A stretch of DNA of 51,901 bases, from positions 1 to 51,901 of the forward strand of contig DVHR01000014.1 of NCBI GenBank assembly GCA_018711925.1, read 5' to 3'. The stretch comes from Candidatus Coprenecus pullicola. GTDB lineage: Bacteria; Bacteroidota; Bacteroidia; Bacteroidales; UBA932. This document shows, one piece after another, positions 42,816 to 51,901 of this stretch (position 1 is the first letter of the stretch; every line of letters starts with the position of its first letter). Both the position numbers and the translations under genes were made by a program. The notes under the pieces are model-generated. The model was not told the origin of the DNA and made no database searches. It saw only the letters and a program-made list of their open reading frames with translations.

Positions 42816-44051
42816 ATGGAAGTAAACCTGATAAGTACGTTTGCCGAATTCAAGGAACTCAAGAACATCGACAGACCTACAATGATGAGTGTGCTGGAAG
42901 ACATCTTCCGCACCCAGTTGATTAAGATGTACGGCTCGGCCGACAACTTTGACATCATCATCAACATCGACAAGGGCGACCTTGAGATCTGGAGAAATCG
43001 GGAAGTGGTCGAGAAAGTCGAGGATCCCAACACCCAGATATCGCTTGAGGAGGTCCACAAGATCGACCCCTCGTACGAAGTGGGAGAGGAATTCCCCGAG
43101 GAGGTGAAACTGTCGGACTTCGGCCGCAGAGGCATCCTCAACCTGCGCCAGAACCTTCAGGGACGTATCGCCGACATCGAGAAGGCCAATCTCTACAACA
43201 AATACAAGGACCGTATACATGAGATACTGGTAGGCGAGGTTTATCAGGTATGGAAAAAGGAAGTGCTGGTCATGGACGAGGACGGCAACGAGCTGGTACT
43301 GCCCAAGTCGGAGCAGATTCCCTCCGATTACTTCAAGAAAGGCGAGACCGTAAAGGCTGTCATCGAGAGCGTGGAGATGAGGAACAATACTCCCGTCATC
43401 ACCCTGTCGCGTACGTCACCCGCTTTCCTGGAGAGGCTCTTCGAGCAGGAGGTGCCAGAGATCTTCGACGGACTCATCACGATCAAGAAAGTGGTGCGCA
43501 TCCCCGGTGACAGGGCCAAGGTGGCCGTAGAGTCCTACGACGAGCGCATCGACCCTGTAGGAGCATGCGTCGGAGTCAAAGGCTCGCGTATCCACAGCAT
43601 CGTAAGGGAACTCCGCAACGAGAACATAGACATCATCAACTGGACTTCCAACACCCAGCTTCTCATCCAGAGAGCCCTCAGTCCGGCCAAGATATCGTCC
43701 ATGTCCATAGACGAGGAGACCAAGCACATCCGCGTCAACCTCAGTCCATCTGAGGTATCCCTGGCCATCGGCAAGGGCGGCAGCAACATCAAGCTCGCAG
43801 GACAGCTTGCCGGCTATGAGATAGACGTATTCAGGGACAGCGAAGGCAGCGAAGAGGAAGAAGACGTGATGCTCGACGAGTTCAACGACGAGATCGAGCA
43901 GTGGATCATCGACGCCCTCAAGGGTATCGGTTGCGACACCGCGAAGAGCGTGCTCGCGCTTCCCGTAGAGGAGATATGCCACAGGGCCGACCTCGATGAG
44001 GAGACCGTGGTAGAGGTACAGAAGATACTGAAAGCTGAATTTGAACAATAA
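42816..44051 (+). CDS. nusA: Transcription termination/antitermination factor NusA
   Basis: 411 residues, the short Bacteroidota length. The N-terminal RNA polymerase-binding domain occupies about 1-130, an S1 domain about 135-200 (GEVYQVWKKEVLVMDEDGN), then KH1 (GACVGVKGSRIHSIVREL) and KH2 (VSLAIGKGGSNIKLAGQLAG). A C-terminal helical part (EQWIIDALKGIGCDTAKSVL) resembles the acidic-repeat domains. It regulates pausing and termination. It is between rimP and infB with short gaps. Confidence 0.97.
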   Translation: MEVNLISTFAEFKELKNIDRPTMMSVLEDIFRTQLIKMYGSADNFDIIINIDKGDLEIWRNREVVEKVEDPNTQISLEEVHKIDPSYEVGEEFPEEVKLSDFGRRGILNLRQNLQGRIADIEKANLYNKYKDRIHEILVGEVYQVWKKEVLVMDEDGNELVLPKSEQIPSDYFKKGETVKAVIESVEMRNNTPVITLSRTSPAFLERLFEQEVPEIFDGLITIKKVVRIPGDRAKVAVESYDERIDPVGACVGVKGSRIHSIVRELRNENIDIINWTSNTQLLIQRALSPAKISSMSIDEETKHIRVNLSPSEVSLAIGKGGSNIKLAGQLAGYEIDVFRDSEGSEEEEDVMLDEFNDEIEQWIIDALKGIGCDTAKSVLALPVEEICHRADLDEETVVEVQKILKAEFEQ

Positions 44052-44067
44052 TTTAAAGCAATAATAT

Positions 44068-46893
44068 ATGGCGGGACAAGAGAAAATAAGAATCAACAAA
44101 GTACTTAAGGAATTCAATATCGGACTGGGAACTCTGGTGGAGTTCCTCAGCAAGAAAGGATATGAGGTGGAGGCCCATCCCAGTGCGCAGATCAGCGGCG
44201 AGGAATACGAGCTTCTCAAGAAGGAGTATGCCAAAGACCAGCGCATAAAGGAGGAGTCTGCGAAAATATCCATAAAGATTAAGGAAATCACCAAGAAAGA
44301 TACCCAGAAACAGGAACCTGAAGAGGAACCGTTTGAGGACGAGGTCATCATCAAGACCACAACCATCGATCATCCTTCCACTCCTGAACCCGCCAACACG
44401 GAGAAGAAGGCCGATCCTGCTCCTGTGAAAGAAGATGATGACACGCCCAGGTCTGAGCCGGAACCAGCTCCGAAGGCCCAGGAGACTGCCGCTCCGGTAA
44501 AGGAAGAAAAGACTCCGGAAGAGCCCAAGACAAAGCCGGAGAAGGCTGTCGCGGACAAAGGCTCGGACCATGTAGGCCCCAGGATTCTCGGCAAGATAGA
44601 CCTGAATAAAAAGCCGTCCAAACCGCAGCCGCAGCCGGCTCCTGCTAAAGTCAATCCGGCAAAGGAGACGGCACAGGATAAAGGAAAAGGCCGCAACGAA
44701 GACAAACGACCGGAAAGACATGAAGTTGAGCACATCGAGACAAAGGTTGAGAAACTCGCGGGGCCTGTCATCAGCGGTAAGATAGACTTGTCCGCTTTTG
44801 AGAAAAAGCACTCTTCTGGAAATGACAGAAACGGCCACCGCAAGCGTGAGCGCATCAAGGGCCAGGGTGAGAAGGTAGATATAACGAAGGTGGATTCCGG
44901 CAGCCAGAAGAACCGCAACAAGAAAGGCGGAGAGAACAAAGAGAAGAAGAACCGCAATAAGGAAAAACCCAAACCCGTACGTGTGGAGATAGACGAGGAT
45001 CTGATACAGAAGCAGATCAAGGAGACCTACGCCCGCATGACCGAAGGAAAGGGCAAGACCAAGAGCTCAAAGCACAAGAGAGAGAAACGCGAGATGATCT
45101 CCCAGAAGATGGAGGAGGCCCGCGAGCAGCAGCAGCTTGAAAGCAGGATTCTGAAGATGACAGAGTTCGTAACTGTCAATGATCTTGCGGTCATGATGAG
45201 CATCCCGGTGACCAAAGTCATCGAGGCCTGCATGAACCTGGGCCTGATGGTCTCCATCAACCAGCGTCTCGATGCGGACGCACTGGTGCTGGTAGCCGAG
45301 GAATTCGGATACGAGGTACAGTTCGTCTCCGCCGATGAGGAAAGTGAGATTCAGGAGGAAGTGGACGATCCCGCTGACCTGGTTGAGCGTCCTCCCATCA
45401 TCACCGTCATGGGTCATGTGGACCACGGTAAGACGTCACTGCTGGACTACATCCGCAAGTCCAACGTAATAGCCGGAGAAGCCGGAGGCATCACCCAGCA
45501 CATCGGAGCCTACAATGTCCAGTTGCCCGACGGCCGGCGCATCACCTTCCTTGACACTCCGGGTCACGAGGCCTTCACCGCCATGCGTGCCCGAGGAGCC
45601 AAGATCACCGACCTGGTCATCATCATCGTGGCCGCCGACGACGCCATCATGCCGCAGACCATAGAGGCCATCAACCATGCCCAGGCTGCCGGTGTTCCCA
45701 TGGTATTTGCCATCAACAAGATAGATAAGCCAGGTGCCAATCCCGACCGCATCCGCGAGCAACTCGCCAACATGAATATCCTCGTGGAGGACTGGGGCGG
45801 CAAGTATCAGTGCCAGGAGATTTCGGCCAAGAAGGGCACCAACGTGGACAAGCTCCTCGAGAAAGTCCTGCTGGAGGCCGACCTGCTTGAGCTCAAGGCC
45901 AACCCTAACCGCATGGCCAAAGGCACGGTCATCGAGTCCTCCCTTGACAAAGGACGCGGCTATCTGGCCACTGTCCTCGTACAGAACGGCACCCTTCATG
46001 TGGGAGACATCATCCTCAGCGGCAGCTATTACGGCAGGGTCAAGGCCATGTTCAACGAGCGCGGCCAGAAGGTATCCGAGGCCGATCCTTCCACACCTGT
46101 GTCCGTGCTCGGACTCAACGGAGCCCCGACGGCCGGCGAGACATTCAACGTCATGGACGATGAGAAAGAAGCCAAGGATCTGGCCAACAAGCGTGAGCAG
46201 CTCCTGCGCATCCAGGGCCTGAGGACCCAGAAGCACATCACCCTCGAAGAGATCGGACGCCGTATTGCCATCGGCAACTTCAAGGAGCTCAACATCATCG
46301 TCAAAGGAGACGTGGACGGCTCCATCGAGGCCCTCTCCGACTCCCTCATCAAGCTCTCCACCGAGGAGATACACGTGGACGTAATCCACAAGGCCGTAGG
46401 CGCCATCTCCGAATCGGACGTGCTCCTGGCCGCCGCTTCCAACGCCATCATCATCGGTTTCCAGGTAAGACCATCCGCCAATGCCCGCCGTCTGGCTGAG
46501 AAAGAGGAGATCGAGATCCGTCTCTACTCAGTCATCTATGACGCGATAAACGAGGTCAAGAGCGGTATCGAGGGTATGCTTGCTCCCGAGGAGAAAGAGG
46601 AAGTCACCGCCACCGCCGAGGTACGCGAGACCTTCAAAATATCCAAGGTCGGCACCATCGCCGGATGCATGGTCAAGGAAGGCAAGATCACCCGCAGTTC
46701 CAAGGTACGTGTCATCCGCGACGGCATCGTGGTCTACACAGGTGCGCTCGGCTCGCTCAAACGCTTCAAGGACGACGTCAAGGAAGTCGCAGCCGGCATG
46801 GACTGCGGTCTCAACATCGAAGGCTACAACGACATAAAGGTCGGCGACACCATCGAGGCCTACCAGATCGTAGAGATCAAGCGCAAACTGTAA
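44068..46893 (+). CDS. infB: Translation initiation factor IF-2
   Basis: 941 residues. The N-terminal half to about 380 is a Lys/Glu/Pro-rich linker (IF2_N at the very start, [19 protein letters not shown]). The G domain has [15 protein letters not shown] (G1), [12 protein letters not shown] (switch I), [15 protein letters not shown] (G3), and [13 protein letters not shown] (G4). Domains II, III and IV follow, ending [20 protein letters not shown] and [12 protein letters not shown]. It positions fMet-tRNA on the 30S subunit. Last gene of the rimP-nusA-infB operon. Confidence 0.98.
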   Translation: MAGQEKIRINKVLKEFNIGLGTLVEFLSKKGYEVEAHPSAQISGEEYELLKKEYAKDQRIKEESAKISIKIKEITKKDTQKQEPEEEPFEDEVIIKTTTIDHPSTPEPANTEKKADPAPVKEDDDTPRSEPEPAPKAQETAAPVKEEKTPEEPKTKPEKAVADKGSDHVGPRILGKIDLNKKPSKPQPQPAPAKVNPAKETAQDKGKGRNEDKRPERHEVEHIETKVEKLAGPVISGKIDLSAFEKKHSSGNDRNGHRKRERIKGQGEKVDITKVDSGSQKNRNKKGGENKEKKNRNKEKPKPVRVEIDEDLIQKQIKETYARMTEGKGKTKSSKHKREKREMISQKMEEAREQQQLESRILKMTEFVTVNDLAVMMSIPVTKVIEACMNLGLMVSINQRLDADALVLVAEEFGYEVQFVSADEESEIQEEVDDPADLVERPPIITVMGHVDHGKTSLLDYIRKSNVIAGEAGGITQHIGAYNVQLPDGRRITFLDTPGHEAFTAMRARGAKITDLVIIIVAADDAIMPQTIEAINHAQAAGVPMVFAINKIDKPGANPDRIREQLANMNILVEDWGGKYQCQEISAKKGTNVDKLLEKVLLEADLLELKANPNRMAKGTVIESSLDKGRGYLATVLVQNGTLHVGDIILSGSYYGRVKAMFNERGQKVSEADPSTPVSVLGLNGAPTAGETFNVMDDEKEAKDLANKREQLLRIQGLRTQKHITLEEIGRRIAIGNFKELNIIVKGDVDGSIEALSDSLIKLSTEEIHVDVIHKAVGAISESDVLLAAASNAIIIGFQVRPSANARRLAEKEEIEIRLYSVIYDAINEVKSGIEGMLAPEEKEEVTATAEVRETFKISKVGTIAGCMVKEGKITRSSKVRVIRDGIVVYTGALGSLKRFKDDVKEVAAGMDCGLNIEGYNDIKVGDTIEAYQIVEIKRKL

Positions 46894-47288
46894 AAATACG
46901 CAGTGAACATGCTGCTTGTTATATAGGGAGGAATGTCTCTGGGACTGGGAAACCTGGAGATGTTCCTCCTTGTCATTCCCCCCACCCCGTCCCTGCTGCT
47001 TACCGGCTGGGGCAGGCATAAAGACTCGCCGCGCCTGCATGACCGGCTCATGTCCAGGACAAAACCGTGGGACTTCCAGAGCACAAATGCATCTCCCGCA
47101 AGGTAAAGACGATATCAGTCACCGCCGCCGTATCAGGCATTCACATACTCTCTTTCCACACCAAAGGCCAGTAATCCGTTTTACCGCAGCTCAGCATCAA
47201 TACATTGACTCTAAGTCAATTAAAACAATATTTGGTTATTCGGATATTTTGACCCAACTTCGCACCGCTTAATTAAAATTTCTGGTAT
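46894..47288. other. Gene-free stretch between infB and the MATE gene
   Basis: An imperfect hairpin with arms GGAGGAA and TTCCTCC lies at 46928-46973, without a T-run. The 3' part holds the MATE promoter. No protein gene is supported. Confidence 0.55.
47205..47234 (+). promoter_or_regulatory. Promoter with overlapping palindrome upstream of the MATE gene
   Basis: TTG at 47205-47207, a 19-base spacer, then AATATTTG (47227-47234), one mismatch from TAnnTTTG. The palindrome TTGACT-CTA-AGTCAA (47205-47219) covers the -33 box and could be an operator. Confidence 0.45.
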
Positions 47289-48659
47289 ATGCAGCGTGAT
47301 GCTATCGATTTTGGAACAGTAAACATTCCGTCCCTGTTCGGTAGGTATTTCGTTACTACTTTATTGGGGATGGTAAGCATGTCGGCGGTCACGGCCATCG
47401 ACGGTATTTTCATCGGCCACGGAGTCGGCAGCGACGGTATCGCGGCCGTCAATATCTGCGTGCCTGTATGGATGATATTCACAGGTCTGGGCCTGATGGC
47501 CGGAGCGGGCAGCTCCGTAGTGGCGTCCATCCACCTTGCCAGAGGCAAGATCAAGGCCGCACGCCTTAACGTCACCCAGGCCATCCTGTTCGTGACCATC
47601 ATCGCGGTACTGGTAGCAGGCATCATCATGGCCTTCCCTGAGACAACGGCCCGGATGCTCGGCTCTTCGGAACATCTGATGCCACTGGTACTGGACTACC
47701 TGCTGTGGATTGTTCCGGCCTTGCCATTCCAGATGTGGCTATCCGTTTCGCTTTTCATCATACGTCTTGACGGAGCGCCACAGTACGCCATGTGGTGCTC
47801 GGTCATAACGGCCCTAATCAACACCGTCCTCGACTGGCTCTTCATCTTCCCGCTCGACATGGGCGTCAAGGGAGCTGCCATAGCCACCGGCATCAGCATC
47901 GTCATCGGCGGCTGCATGGGCATCGGCTATCTGCTGCTGAGGGCACGCACCGTGCGCCTGATCAAACTGAAAATGAGCCGCAAGAGCATGCGTTTAAGCC
48001 TCAGGAACATCGGATATCAGTGCAAGATTGGCTCCCCCGCCCTGCTTGGCGAGGCCACCATAGCAATGCTCATGTTCATGGGCAACCAGGTCTTCATGCG
48101 CTATCTTTGCGACGACGGTGTGGGCGCCTTCGGTGTGGCCTGCTACTACACCCCATTCGTCTTCATGTTCGGCAATGCAGTGGCCCAGTCGGCCCAGCCC
48201 ATCATAAGCTTTAACTACGGAGCCGGCAAGATTGACAGGGTATCATCCGCAAGCCGCCTGGCCATTATCACGGCCATCGTGTGCGGAGCCGCAGGCACGT
48301 CCGTGTTCATTCTTATGCCCGGCCCTCTCGTCGGACTATTCATAGGCCAGGAAGGCAATGCCGCACGCATAGCCATCGAAGGCCTGCCCCTTTTCGCCCT
48401 CGGCTACATCTTCTACGTCATCAACGTAGCCTCCATCGGCCTCCTCCAGAGCCTAGAGAAGATGAAGCCAGCCATGCTGTTCGCCTGCCTGCGCGGCCTC
48501 GTCTTCATCGTACCGAGTTTCATCCTCATGCCCCGTCTGCTCGGCGACGCCGGCATCTGGCTCGCAATGGCCGTCTCTGAGGCCCTCACCACCGCTGCCA
48601 TCGCCCTCTATCATATCCTCAGCCGCACGAGAGAGAAAGGAAGTCTTTTAACAAAATGA
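47289..48659 (+). CDS. MATE family efflux transporter
   Basis: 456 residues with about 12 hydrophobic segments in two similar halves. MATE features are GRYFVTTLLGMVSMSAVTAID at the start, GHGVGSDGIAAVNICVPVWM, AQSAQPIISFNYGAGKIDRV and GLVFIVPSFILMPRLLGDAG. These inner-membrane antiporters export cationic drugs or metabolites using Na+ or H+. Substrate is unknown. It stands alone, after a gene-free stretch and before a tRNA on the same strand. Confidence 0.93.
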   Translation: MQRDAIDFGTVNIPSLFGRYFVTTLLGMVSMSAVTAIDGIFIGHGVGSDGIAAVNICVPVWMIFTGLGLMAGAGSSVVASIHLARGKIKAARLNVTQAILFVTIIAVLVAGIIMAFPETTARMLGSSEHLMPLVLDYLLWIVPALPFQMWLSVSLFIIRLDGAPQYAMWCSVITALINTVLDWLFIFPLDMGVKGAAIATGISIVIGGCMGIGYLLLRARTVRLIKLKMSRKSMRLSLRNIGYQCKIGSPALLGEATIAMLMFMGNQVFMRYLCDDGVGAFGVACYYTPFVFMFGNAVAQSAQPIISFNYGAGKIDRVSSASRLAIITAIVCGAAGTSVFILMPGPLVGLFIGQEGNAARIAIEGLPLFALGYIFYVINVASIGLLQSLEKMKPAMLFACLRGLVFIVPSFILMPRLLGDAGIWLAMAVSEALTTAAIALYHILSRTREKGSLLTK

Positions 48660-48679
48660 CATTTATCTTAAAAAAATAC

Positions 48680-48687
48680 TATCTTTG
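48680..48687 (+). promoter_or_regulatory. -7 box for tRNA-Leu
   Basis: TATCTTTG, an exact TAnnTTTG match, 22 bases before the tRNA 5' end. Confidence 0.55.
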
Positions 48688-48708
48688 CGTCCCCGTTCAT
48701 ATCGGATT

Positions 48709-48790
48709 GCGGGCGTGTTGTAATTGGTAGCCAAGCCAGACTTAGGATCTGGTGCCACAAGGCGTGGGGGTTCGAGTCCCCCCGCCCGCA
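48709..48790 (+). tRNA. tRNA-Leu (anticodon TAG)
   Basis: 82 bases. Acceptor GCGGGCG with CGCCCGC and discriminator A; anticodon arm CCAGA-CTTAGGA-TCTGG gives TAG (codon CUA). A long variable arm (TGCCACAAGGCGT) and T-loop GGTTCGAGTCC support class II tRNA-Leu. CCA is not encoded. Confidence 0.96.
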
Positions 48791-48800
48791 CAACAAATGC

Positions 48801-48829
48801 AAAGAGGCAGGAAATCCGGCCTCTTTTTT
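48801..48829 (+). terminator. Terminator after tRNA-Leu
   Basis: AAAGAGGC / GCCTCTTT stem around AGGAAATCCG, followed by a T-run. It begins 10 bases after the tRNA. Confidence 0.9.
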
Positions 48830-48943
48830 ACTTTATAGCATACTGTTATTCCCAACATAAGACTTTCTGCTACGGGAGTCCAAGTAAGCTGACAGACAAC
48901 AGAATAGTATCCACAACAGCATCCTTTATTCAGCCACGACAGG

Positions 48944-50800
48944 TCAGAACGGGAAAATGAGAGGCAGCACAAAGACCATAACGACACCCATAATAATCTG
49001 AAGCGGAAGACCCACCTTGACATAGTCCATAAATGTGTACTGGCCCGCCGGCATTACCAAGGCGTTGGGCGGAGTGGAGAACGGAGAGGCGAAGCACATG
49101 CTGGCCGCGACAGTAACTCCGAAGAGCAGCGGCACCGGGCTTACGCCTATCTGGATGGCACTCTGCAAGGCTATAGGGGCCATCAGGACAGCCGTTACGG
49201 TATTGCTTATGAACATGGTCATCAGTGATGTCGTGAAATAGATTCCGGCCATCAGCGCCAGAGGACCGTAGGAGCCCAGACCACTCACCAGCGTATCGGA
49301 GATCATCTCAGACACTCCGGTCTTCTCCAGAGCCAGCGACATCGGCAGCATCCCGGCGAAAAGCACTATGGTCTCCCAGTTGATGGTCTTGTAGGCCGCC
49401 TCCACATTGCGGATGCACCCGGTAAGTATCATCAACACCGCAGCTATAAGAACCGCAGTCACCGGCTCTACCGGTATAAAGTCGAACACCATCATGGCTA
49501 TCATCAGCAGCATGATAAGTCCGGCCACGGGAGCCTTGTAGTCCAGCGTAACCTTTGAGGCCTGCACCATAGGCTGACCCAGCACCACCCAATCAGTATC
49601 CTCATTGCCCAGACGGCCTATATCCTGCCATGTTCCCTGCACTAAAAGCACATCCCCGCTATGCAGTTTCTCCTGCCCCAGATCATGCAGGATATAGTCC
49701 TGCCGACGCCGGATTCCAAGTACATTTAAGTTAAACTTGTCCCTGAAACCGGCCTCTTTCACAGTACGGTTAAGTATATTGGAAGTAGGCATCAGGACTA
49801 TCTCCGCAATACCGATATCATAAAATCCCAATGCTCCACCGGAACCGGATGTCTCCAAAGAATGGCCGTCCATCATCTCCAATGCGAAATCAGATGCGAA
49901 CCGGCTCACAGAATCCGGATCACCCGACACATACAGCACATCTCCTGCCTGAAACACTGTGTCCGAGGACGCGAGTTTCTGAGAGACAGTCTTAAGGAAC
50001 CTGTGCTGCGAGCCCTCACCCCTGCGAACCTCGAGCAGATTGAGTCCATATTGATTCCGCAGATCCAGATCAACTACTGTCCTGCCGACAACACCGGAGC
50101 CGGAGACGGCCTTGAGACGGAACAGATTATGAGAAAGACCATATTCCTTGACCAGCTGGTTGAGTGATTTCCCGGAAGACGTCCTGTCTTCCTGCTTTCC
50201 CTTTTTTGAAAGAAATATCCTGGTCAGAGGAAGCAGCACCAATATTCCCACCGCCACGCATATCAGACCGACAGGAAGAAATGAAAAAAAGCCCAGCGGC
50301 TCATAACCCGCACCGGTGAGAGTGTCCTGAATAATAAGGTTGGGAGGCGTGCCGATAAGTGTCATCATACCTCCCATACTGCTGGCAAAGGCCAAAGGCA
50401 TCAACAACCTGCCCGAACTGACCCCGGCGTTTGCAGCCATGCTCACCACTATTGGCAGCATAAGCGCTACCGTTCCTGTATTGCTCACAAAAGCGCCTAT
50501 GGCTGAAGTCCCTAGTATGACTAGTAAAAAAAGGCGGGTCTCGCTGTTTCCCGCAAGTTTAAGCAACTTGGAACTTATCATTTTGGCCAATCCCGTCTGA
50601 AAAATAGCTCCACCCACTATGAACAGTCCGGCCATCATGATGACTACAGAATTGGAAAATCCCGACAAAGCCTCAGCAGGGGTCAGAATATGAGATATAA
50701 GCAGAGCGATAAGAACACACAGGGCCACAATATCAGAACGCACTTTACCCGAGGCAAAAAGCACCACTGACACACCGAGAATAATAAGAGTCACCCACAT
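48944..50800 (-). CDS. SLC13 family permease with two RCK C-terminal domains
   Basis: 618 residues. Membrane halves with a central soluble region, about residues 205-400, that looks like two TrkA-C/RCK_C domains (LDLRNQYGLNLLEVRRGEGS; VKEAGFRDKFNLNVLGIRRR). Transport motifs: FSNSVVIMMAGLFIVGGAIF, FVSNTGTVALMLPIVVSMA, GTPPNLIIQ and FISNTVTAVLMAPIAL. The family moves di- or tricarboxylates or sulfate with Na+; the exact substrate is not visible. The gene is alone on the minus strand, with a promoter box upstream. Confidence 0.93.
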   Translation of the reverse strand: MWVTLIILGVSVVLFASGKVRSDIVALCVLIALLISHILTPAEALSGFSNSVVIMMAGLFIVGGAIFQTGLAKMISSKLLKLAGNSETRLFLLVILGTSAIGAFVSNTGTVALMLPIVVSMAANAGVSSGRLLMPLAFASSMGGMMTLIGTPPNLIIQDTLTGAGYEPLGFFSFLPVGLICVAVGILVLLPLTRIFLSKKGKQEDRTSSGKSLNQLVKEYGLSHNLFRLKAVSGSGVVGRTVVDLDLRNQYGLNLLEVRRGEGSQHRFLKTVSQKLASSDTVFQAGDVLYVSGDPDSVSRFASDFALEMMDGHSLETSGSGGALGFYDIGIAEIVLMPTSNILNRTVKEAGFRDKFNLNVLGIRRRQDYILHDLGQEKLHSGDVLLVQGTWQDIGRLGNEDTDWVVLGQPMVQASKVTLDYKAPVAGLIMLLMIAMMVFDFIPVEPVTAVLIAAVLMILTGCIRNVEAAYKTINWETIVLFAGMLPMSLALEKTGVSEMISDTLVSGLGSYGPLALMAGIYFTTSLMTMFISNTVTAVLMAPIALQSAIQIGVSPVPLLFGVTVAASMCFASPFSTPPNALVMPAGQYTFMDYVKVGLPLQIIMGVVMVFVLPLIFPF

Positions 50801-50818
50801 AAGAACATTATTTGCCTA

Positions 50819-50826
50819 CAAACTTA
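50819..50826 (-). promoter_or_regulatory. -7 box for the SLC13 permease
   Basis: TAAGTTTG on the minus strand, an exact TAnnTTTG match, 18 bases before the start codon. No -33 box at the usual distance is seen. Confidence 0.45.
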
Positions 50827-50910
50827 CATATAAAATACGATTTACCCATAAATTGGCAACATAATTCTTTCAACAAGCAGGGCAACCGCATCAAAAAATA
50901 GAACGACTGT

Positions 50911-50970
50911 CAATCATGCACAGTGGAGAGTGAACCGAAATAGCGGAAAAATGCGGTACTTTCCATCGTG
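50911..50970 (+). repeat. GAACCGAA-box repeat, copy 1
   Basis: Shares TGAACCGAA, GGAAAA, GTAC and TCCA in order with 51291-51345, about 380 bases away. It lies just before copy B of the dispersed repeat. Confidence 0.55.
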
Positions 50971-50993
50971 GGGATAGCAGTGTGGCCGTTGGT

Positions 50994-51175
50994 GGACACC
51001 TATCCTCTGCCTTATCATAGCAACACGCTGAATACCTGTAAGTTATCAATGCAAGTCTAAGGACAGGGGTAGGCAAAATCAGGCAAAACAGACAAAAATC
51101 ACGCCCCCTATCCTCAGAGCATTTTAGTGTACGCATTGAATCTCAGCCAGTTAATTGATTGCTGCCGAGGACAGG
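50994..51175 (+). repeat. Dispersed structured repeat, copy B
   Basis: Gapless alignment with 20621-20754 gives 84 matches in 134 bases by hand count, and similarity continues with a one-base shift to GAGGACAGG at 51167-51175 (AAGGATAGG in copy A). A stem of AGGACAGGGG (51060-51069) with CCCCTATCCT (51105-51114) has one mismatch and corresponds to the stem in copy A. Confidence 0.7.
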
Positions 51176-51195
51176 TCCTCGTTTACTATACTGAA

Positions 51196-51284
51196 CAGCG
51201 GCGGAAAAAGACCGGCTACCCGCGGCTCCAAAGGGAGAGTCCGCCGTGAAGCGGTGGGAGTGCCTGGTCTTTTTTCGACCGCTG
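51196..51284. ncRNA. Possible structured RNA or complex terminator
   Basis: An outer stem CAGCGG/CCGCTG is followed by GACC/GGTC flanked by A and T runs, then GGC/GCC. Inside, CTCC-GGAG and CCGC-GCGG hairpins can form, so the whole folds as a branched structure of about 89 bases. Both strands have U-rich ends, so a bidirectional terminator is the simpler reading. I do not recognise a known RNA family. Confidence 0.35.
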
Positions 51285-51290
51285 GATTGT

Positions 51291-51345
51291 CATGCCATGG
51301 TGGGAAATGAACCGAAGTCACTGGAAAACATTGAGTACGTCCAGA
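51291..51345 (+). repeat. GAACCGAA-box repeat, copy 2
   Basis: Diverged copy of 50911-50970; it is followed by GACACCTGT, recalling the first bases of the dispersed repeat. Confidence 0.5.
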
Positions 51346-51530
51346 GACACCTGTGAAGCCAGTGGCCAGACAGACAGTGGATAAATCAACAACGGAGTCC
51401 AGGCATCCGGTTTGTTTTTGATGCGATTGCCCTGTTTCAACAAGGGGGAATCTCACAGTTGTTACCGAACTTTATTAATTTTGCTATAACAAACATGTGA
51501 ATACCCTTAATACATCTAAGACAAGACTAT

Positions 51531-51668
51531 ATGAGAACCATATTTATAACCTGCCTGTCAGCCATACTGTTGCTGCCGTGCATTTCCAGCGCCTCCCCCT
51601 ATAGAGACTCACTGGTCTACAGATTAGGCCTGCTCAGTCGGACAGAAGAACAGTCAATAATACTTTAA
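51531..51668 (+). CDS. Small secreted peptide
   Basis: 45 residues, ATG to TAA. The first 21 residues are a typical signal peptide (MRTIFITCLSAILLLPCISS, then A), leaving about 24 residues with Tyr, Arg and Glu. A weak -7-like TTAATTTG lies at 51476-51483. I do not recognise it; it could be a real small exported peptide or the remaining 5' end of a longer gene. Confidence 0.45.
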   Translation: MRTIFITCLSAILLLPCISSASPYRDSLVYRLGLLSRTEEQSIIL

Positions 51669-51716
51669 ATACAAGTACTATCGACTGATGATTTTCCATA
51701 TACCGCCCCCGTATGG

Positions 51717-51724
51717 TATATTTG
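51717..51724 (+). promoter_or_regulatory. -7 box for the terminal lipoprotein
   Basis: TATATTTG, an exact TAnnTTTG match, 30 bases before the ATG at 51755. No clear -33 TTTG is found. Confidence 0.45.
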
Positions 51725-51754
51725 TCACACCTTTAATTTTAATACTACTGCTTT

Positions 51755-51901
51755 ATGAAAAAAATTCTTAATGCTATTGTCCTTCCCGCCATGGCTGTAA
51801 TATTCTCTATCACCGGATGCCGTGAGGGGAATGAACTAGACCACATTGTCGTGAACTTCGAGACAGACGAAATCAATGCTGAGCCACGTCGGATGCTCTC
51901 C
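51755..51901 (+). CDS. Lipoprotein, cut by the window edge
   Basis: 49 codons visible. The signal is MKKILNAIVLPAMAVIFS then ITGC (Cys22). The mature start reads REGNELDHIVVNFETDEINA. The protein runs off the right edge, so no family can be named. A promoter box is close upstream. Confidence 0.75.
   Translation, partial: MKKILNAIVLPAMAVIFSITGCREGNELDHIVVNFETDEINAEPRRMLS

Larger units (their letters stand above)
50801..51530. other. Gene-free, repeat-rich stretch
   Basis: No protein gene is supported. It contains two GAACCGAA-box repeats, copy B of the dispersed repeat, and a multibranched RNA-like structure, described separately. Confidence 0.7.

Noticed and set aside
45436..46389. 317-codon frame on the minus strand within infB
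   Set aside because: Antisense shadow of the IF-2 G domain; composition mirrors infB codons.
50801..51530. CRISPR array or origin in the repeat-rich stretch
   Set aside because: Repeats are few, diverged and unevenly spaced; no cas genes, DnaA boxes or replication genes are seen.

Overview
The window (about 52 kb, moderately GC-rich) comes from a member of the Bacteroidota, almost certainly order Bacteroidales. The evidence is several promoters with the Bacteroidota -7 box TAnnTTTG and a -33 TTTG, many short lipoproteins, OmpP1/FadL, DUF3078, WbqC and FISUMP-domain proteins, a lpxD-lpxC-lpxA order, a short ProRS, and almost no Shine-Dalgarno sequences. No plasmid, phage or complete insertion sequence is visible. 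I cannot assign a genus.

Layout. 1-7.6 kb (minus): SPOR lipoprotein, gcvT, an M28-peptidase-like protein fused to a TonB C-terminal domain, leuS and two overlapping YitT paralogues, the second cut by the window edge. 7.6-11 kb (plus): DUF389 membrane protein, CapA-like protein, PhoH ATPase. 11-14 kb (minus): FISUMP lipoprotein, LemA and two TPM-domain proteins. 14-16 kb (plus): an ApbE flavin transferase fused to an esterase. 16.3-19.6 kb (minus): small envelope proteins (LysM plus barrel, coiled-coil lipoprotein, two small lipoproteins) and a short XRE regulator. 19.6-21.2 kb: protein-free, with two tRNA-Pro genes, terminators and repeats.

21.2-29.2 kb (minus) is an apparent energy operon, nfnA-nfnB-etfB-etfA-acyl-CoA dehydrogenase, ending with an S46 dipeptidyl-peptidase of the DPP11 type. 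It links NAD(P)H/ferredoxin chemistry to acyl-CoA reduction or oxidation. sppA follows on plus. 31.4-36 kb (minus) is proS, an unknown protein, DUF3078 and tilS. 36-39 kb (plus) is a Trp/Gly/Tyr-rich lipoprotein and an OmpP1/FadL barrel. 39-42.4 kb (minus) is lpxD-lpxC-lpxA-wbqC, with lpxC lacking the FabZ half usual in this phylum. 42.4-46.9 kb (plus) is rimP-nusA-infB, with a RimP that has lost its C-terminal domain. Then come a MATE exporter, tRNA-Leu, an SLC13 permease (minus), a 730-bp repeat-rich gene-free stretch, a 45-residue secreted peptide and the start of a lipoprotein.

The best candidates for something undescribed are (a) a structured repeat present as two diverged copies 30 kb apart, beside a possible structured RNA; (b) a tRNA-Pro locus with a rare A34 anticodon and an inverted duplication of a tRNA 3' end; and (c) proteins with altered domain content: ApbE-esterase fusion, M28 pseudo-enzyme with TonB_C, stand-alone LpxC, and one-domain RimP. 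All functional statements rest on reading the sequence and on recalled family knowledge; no search was run.
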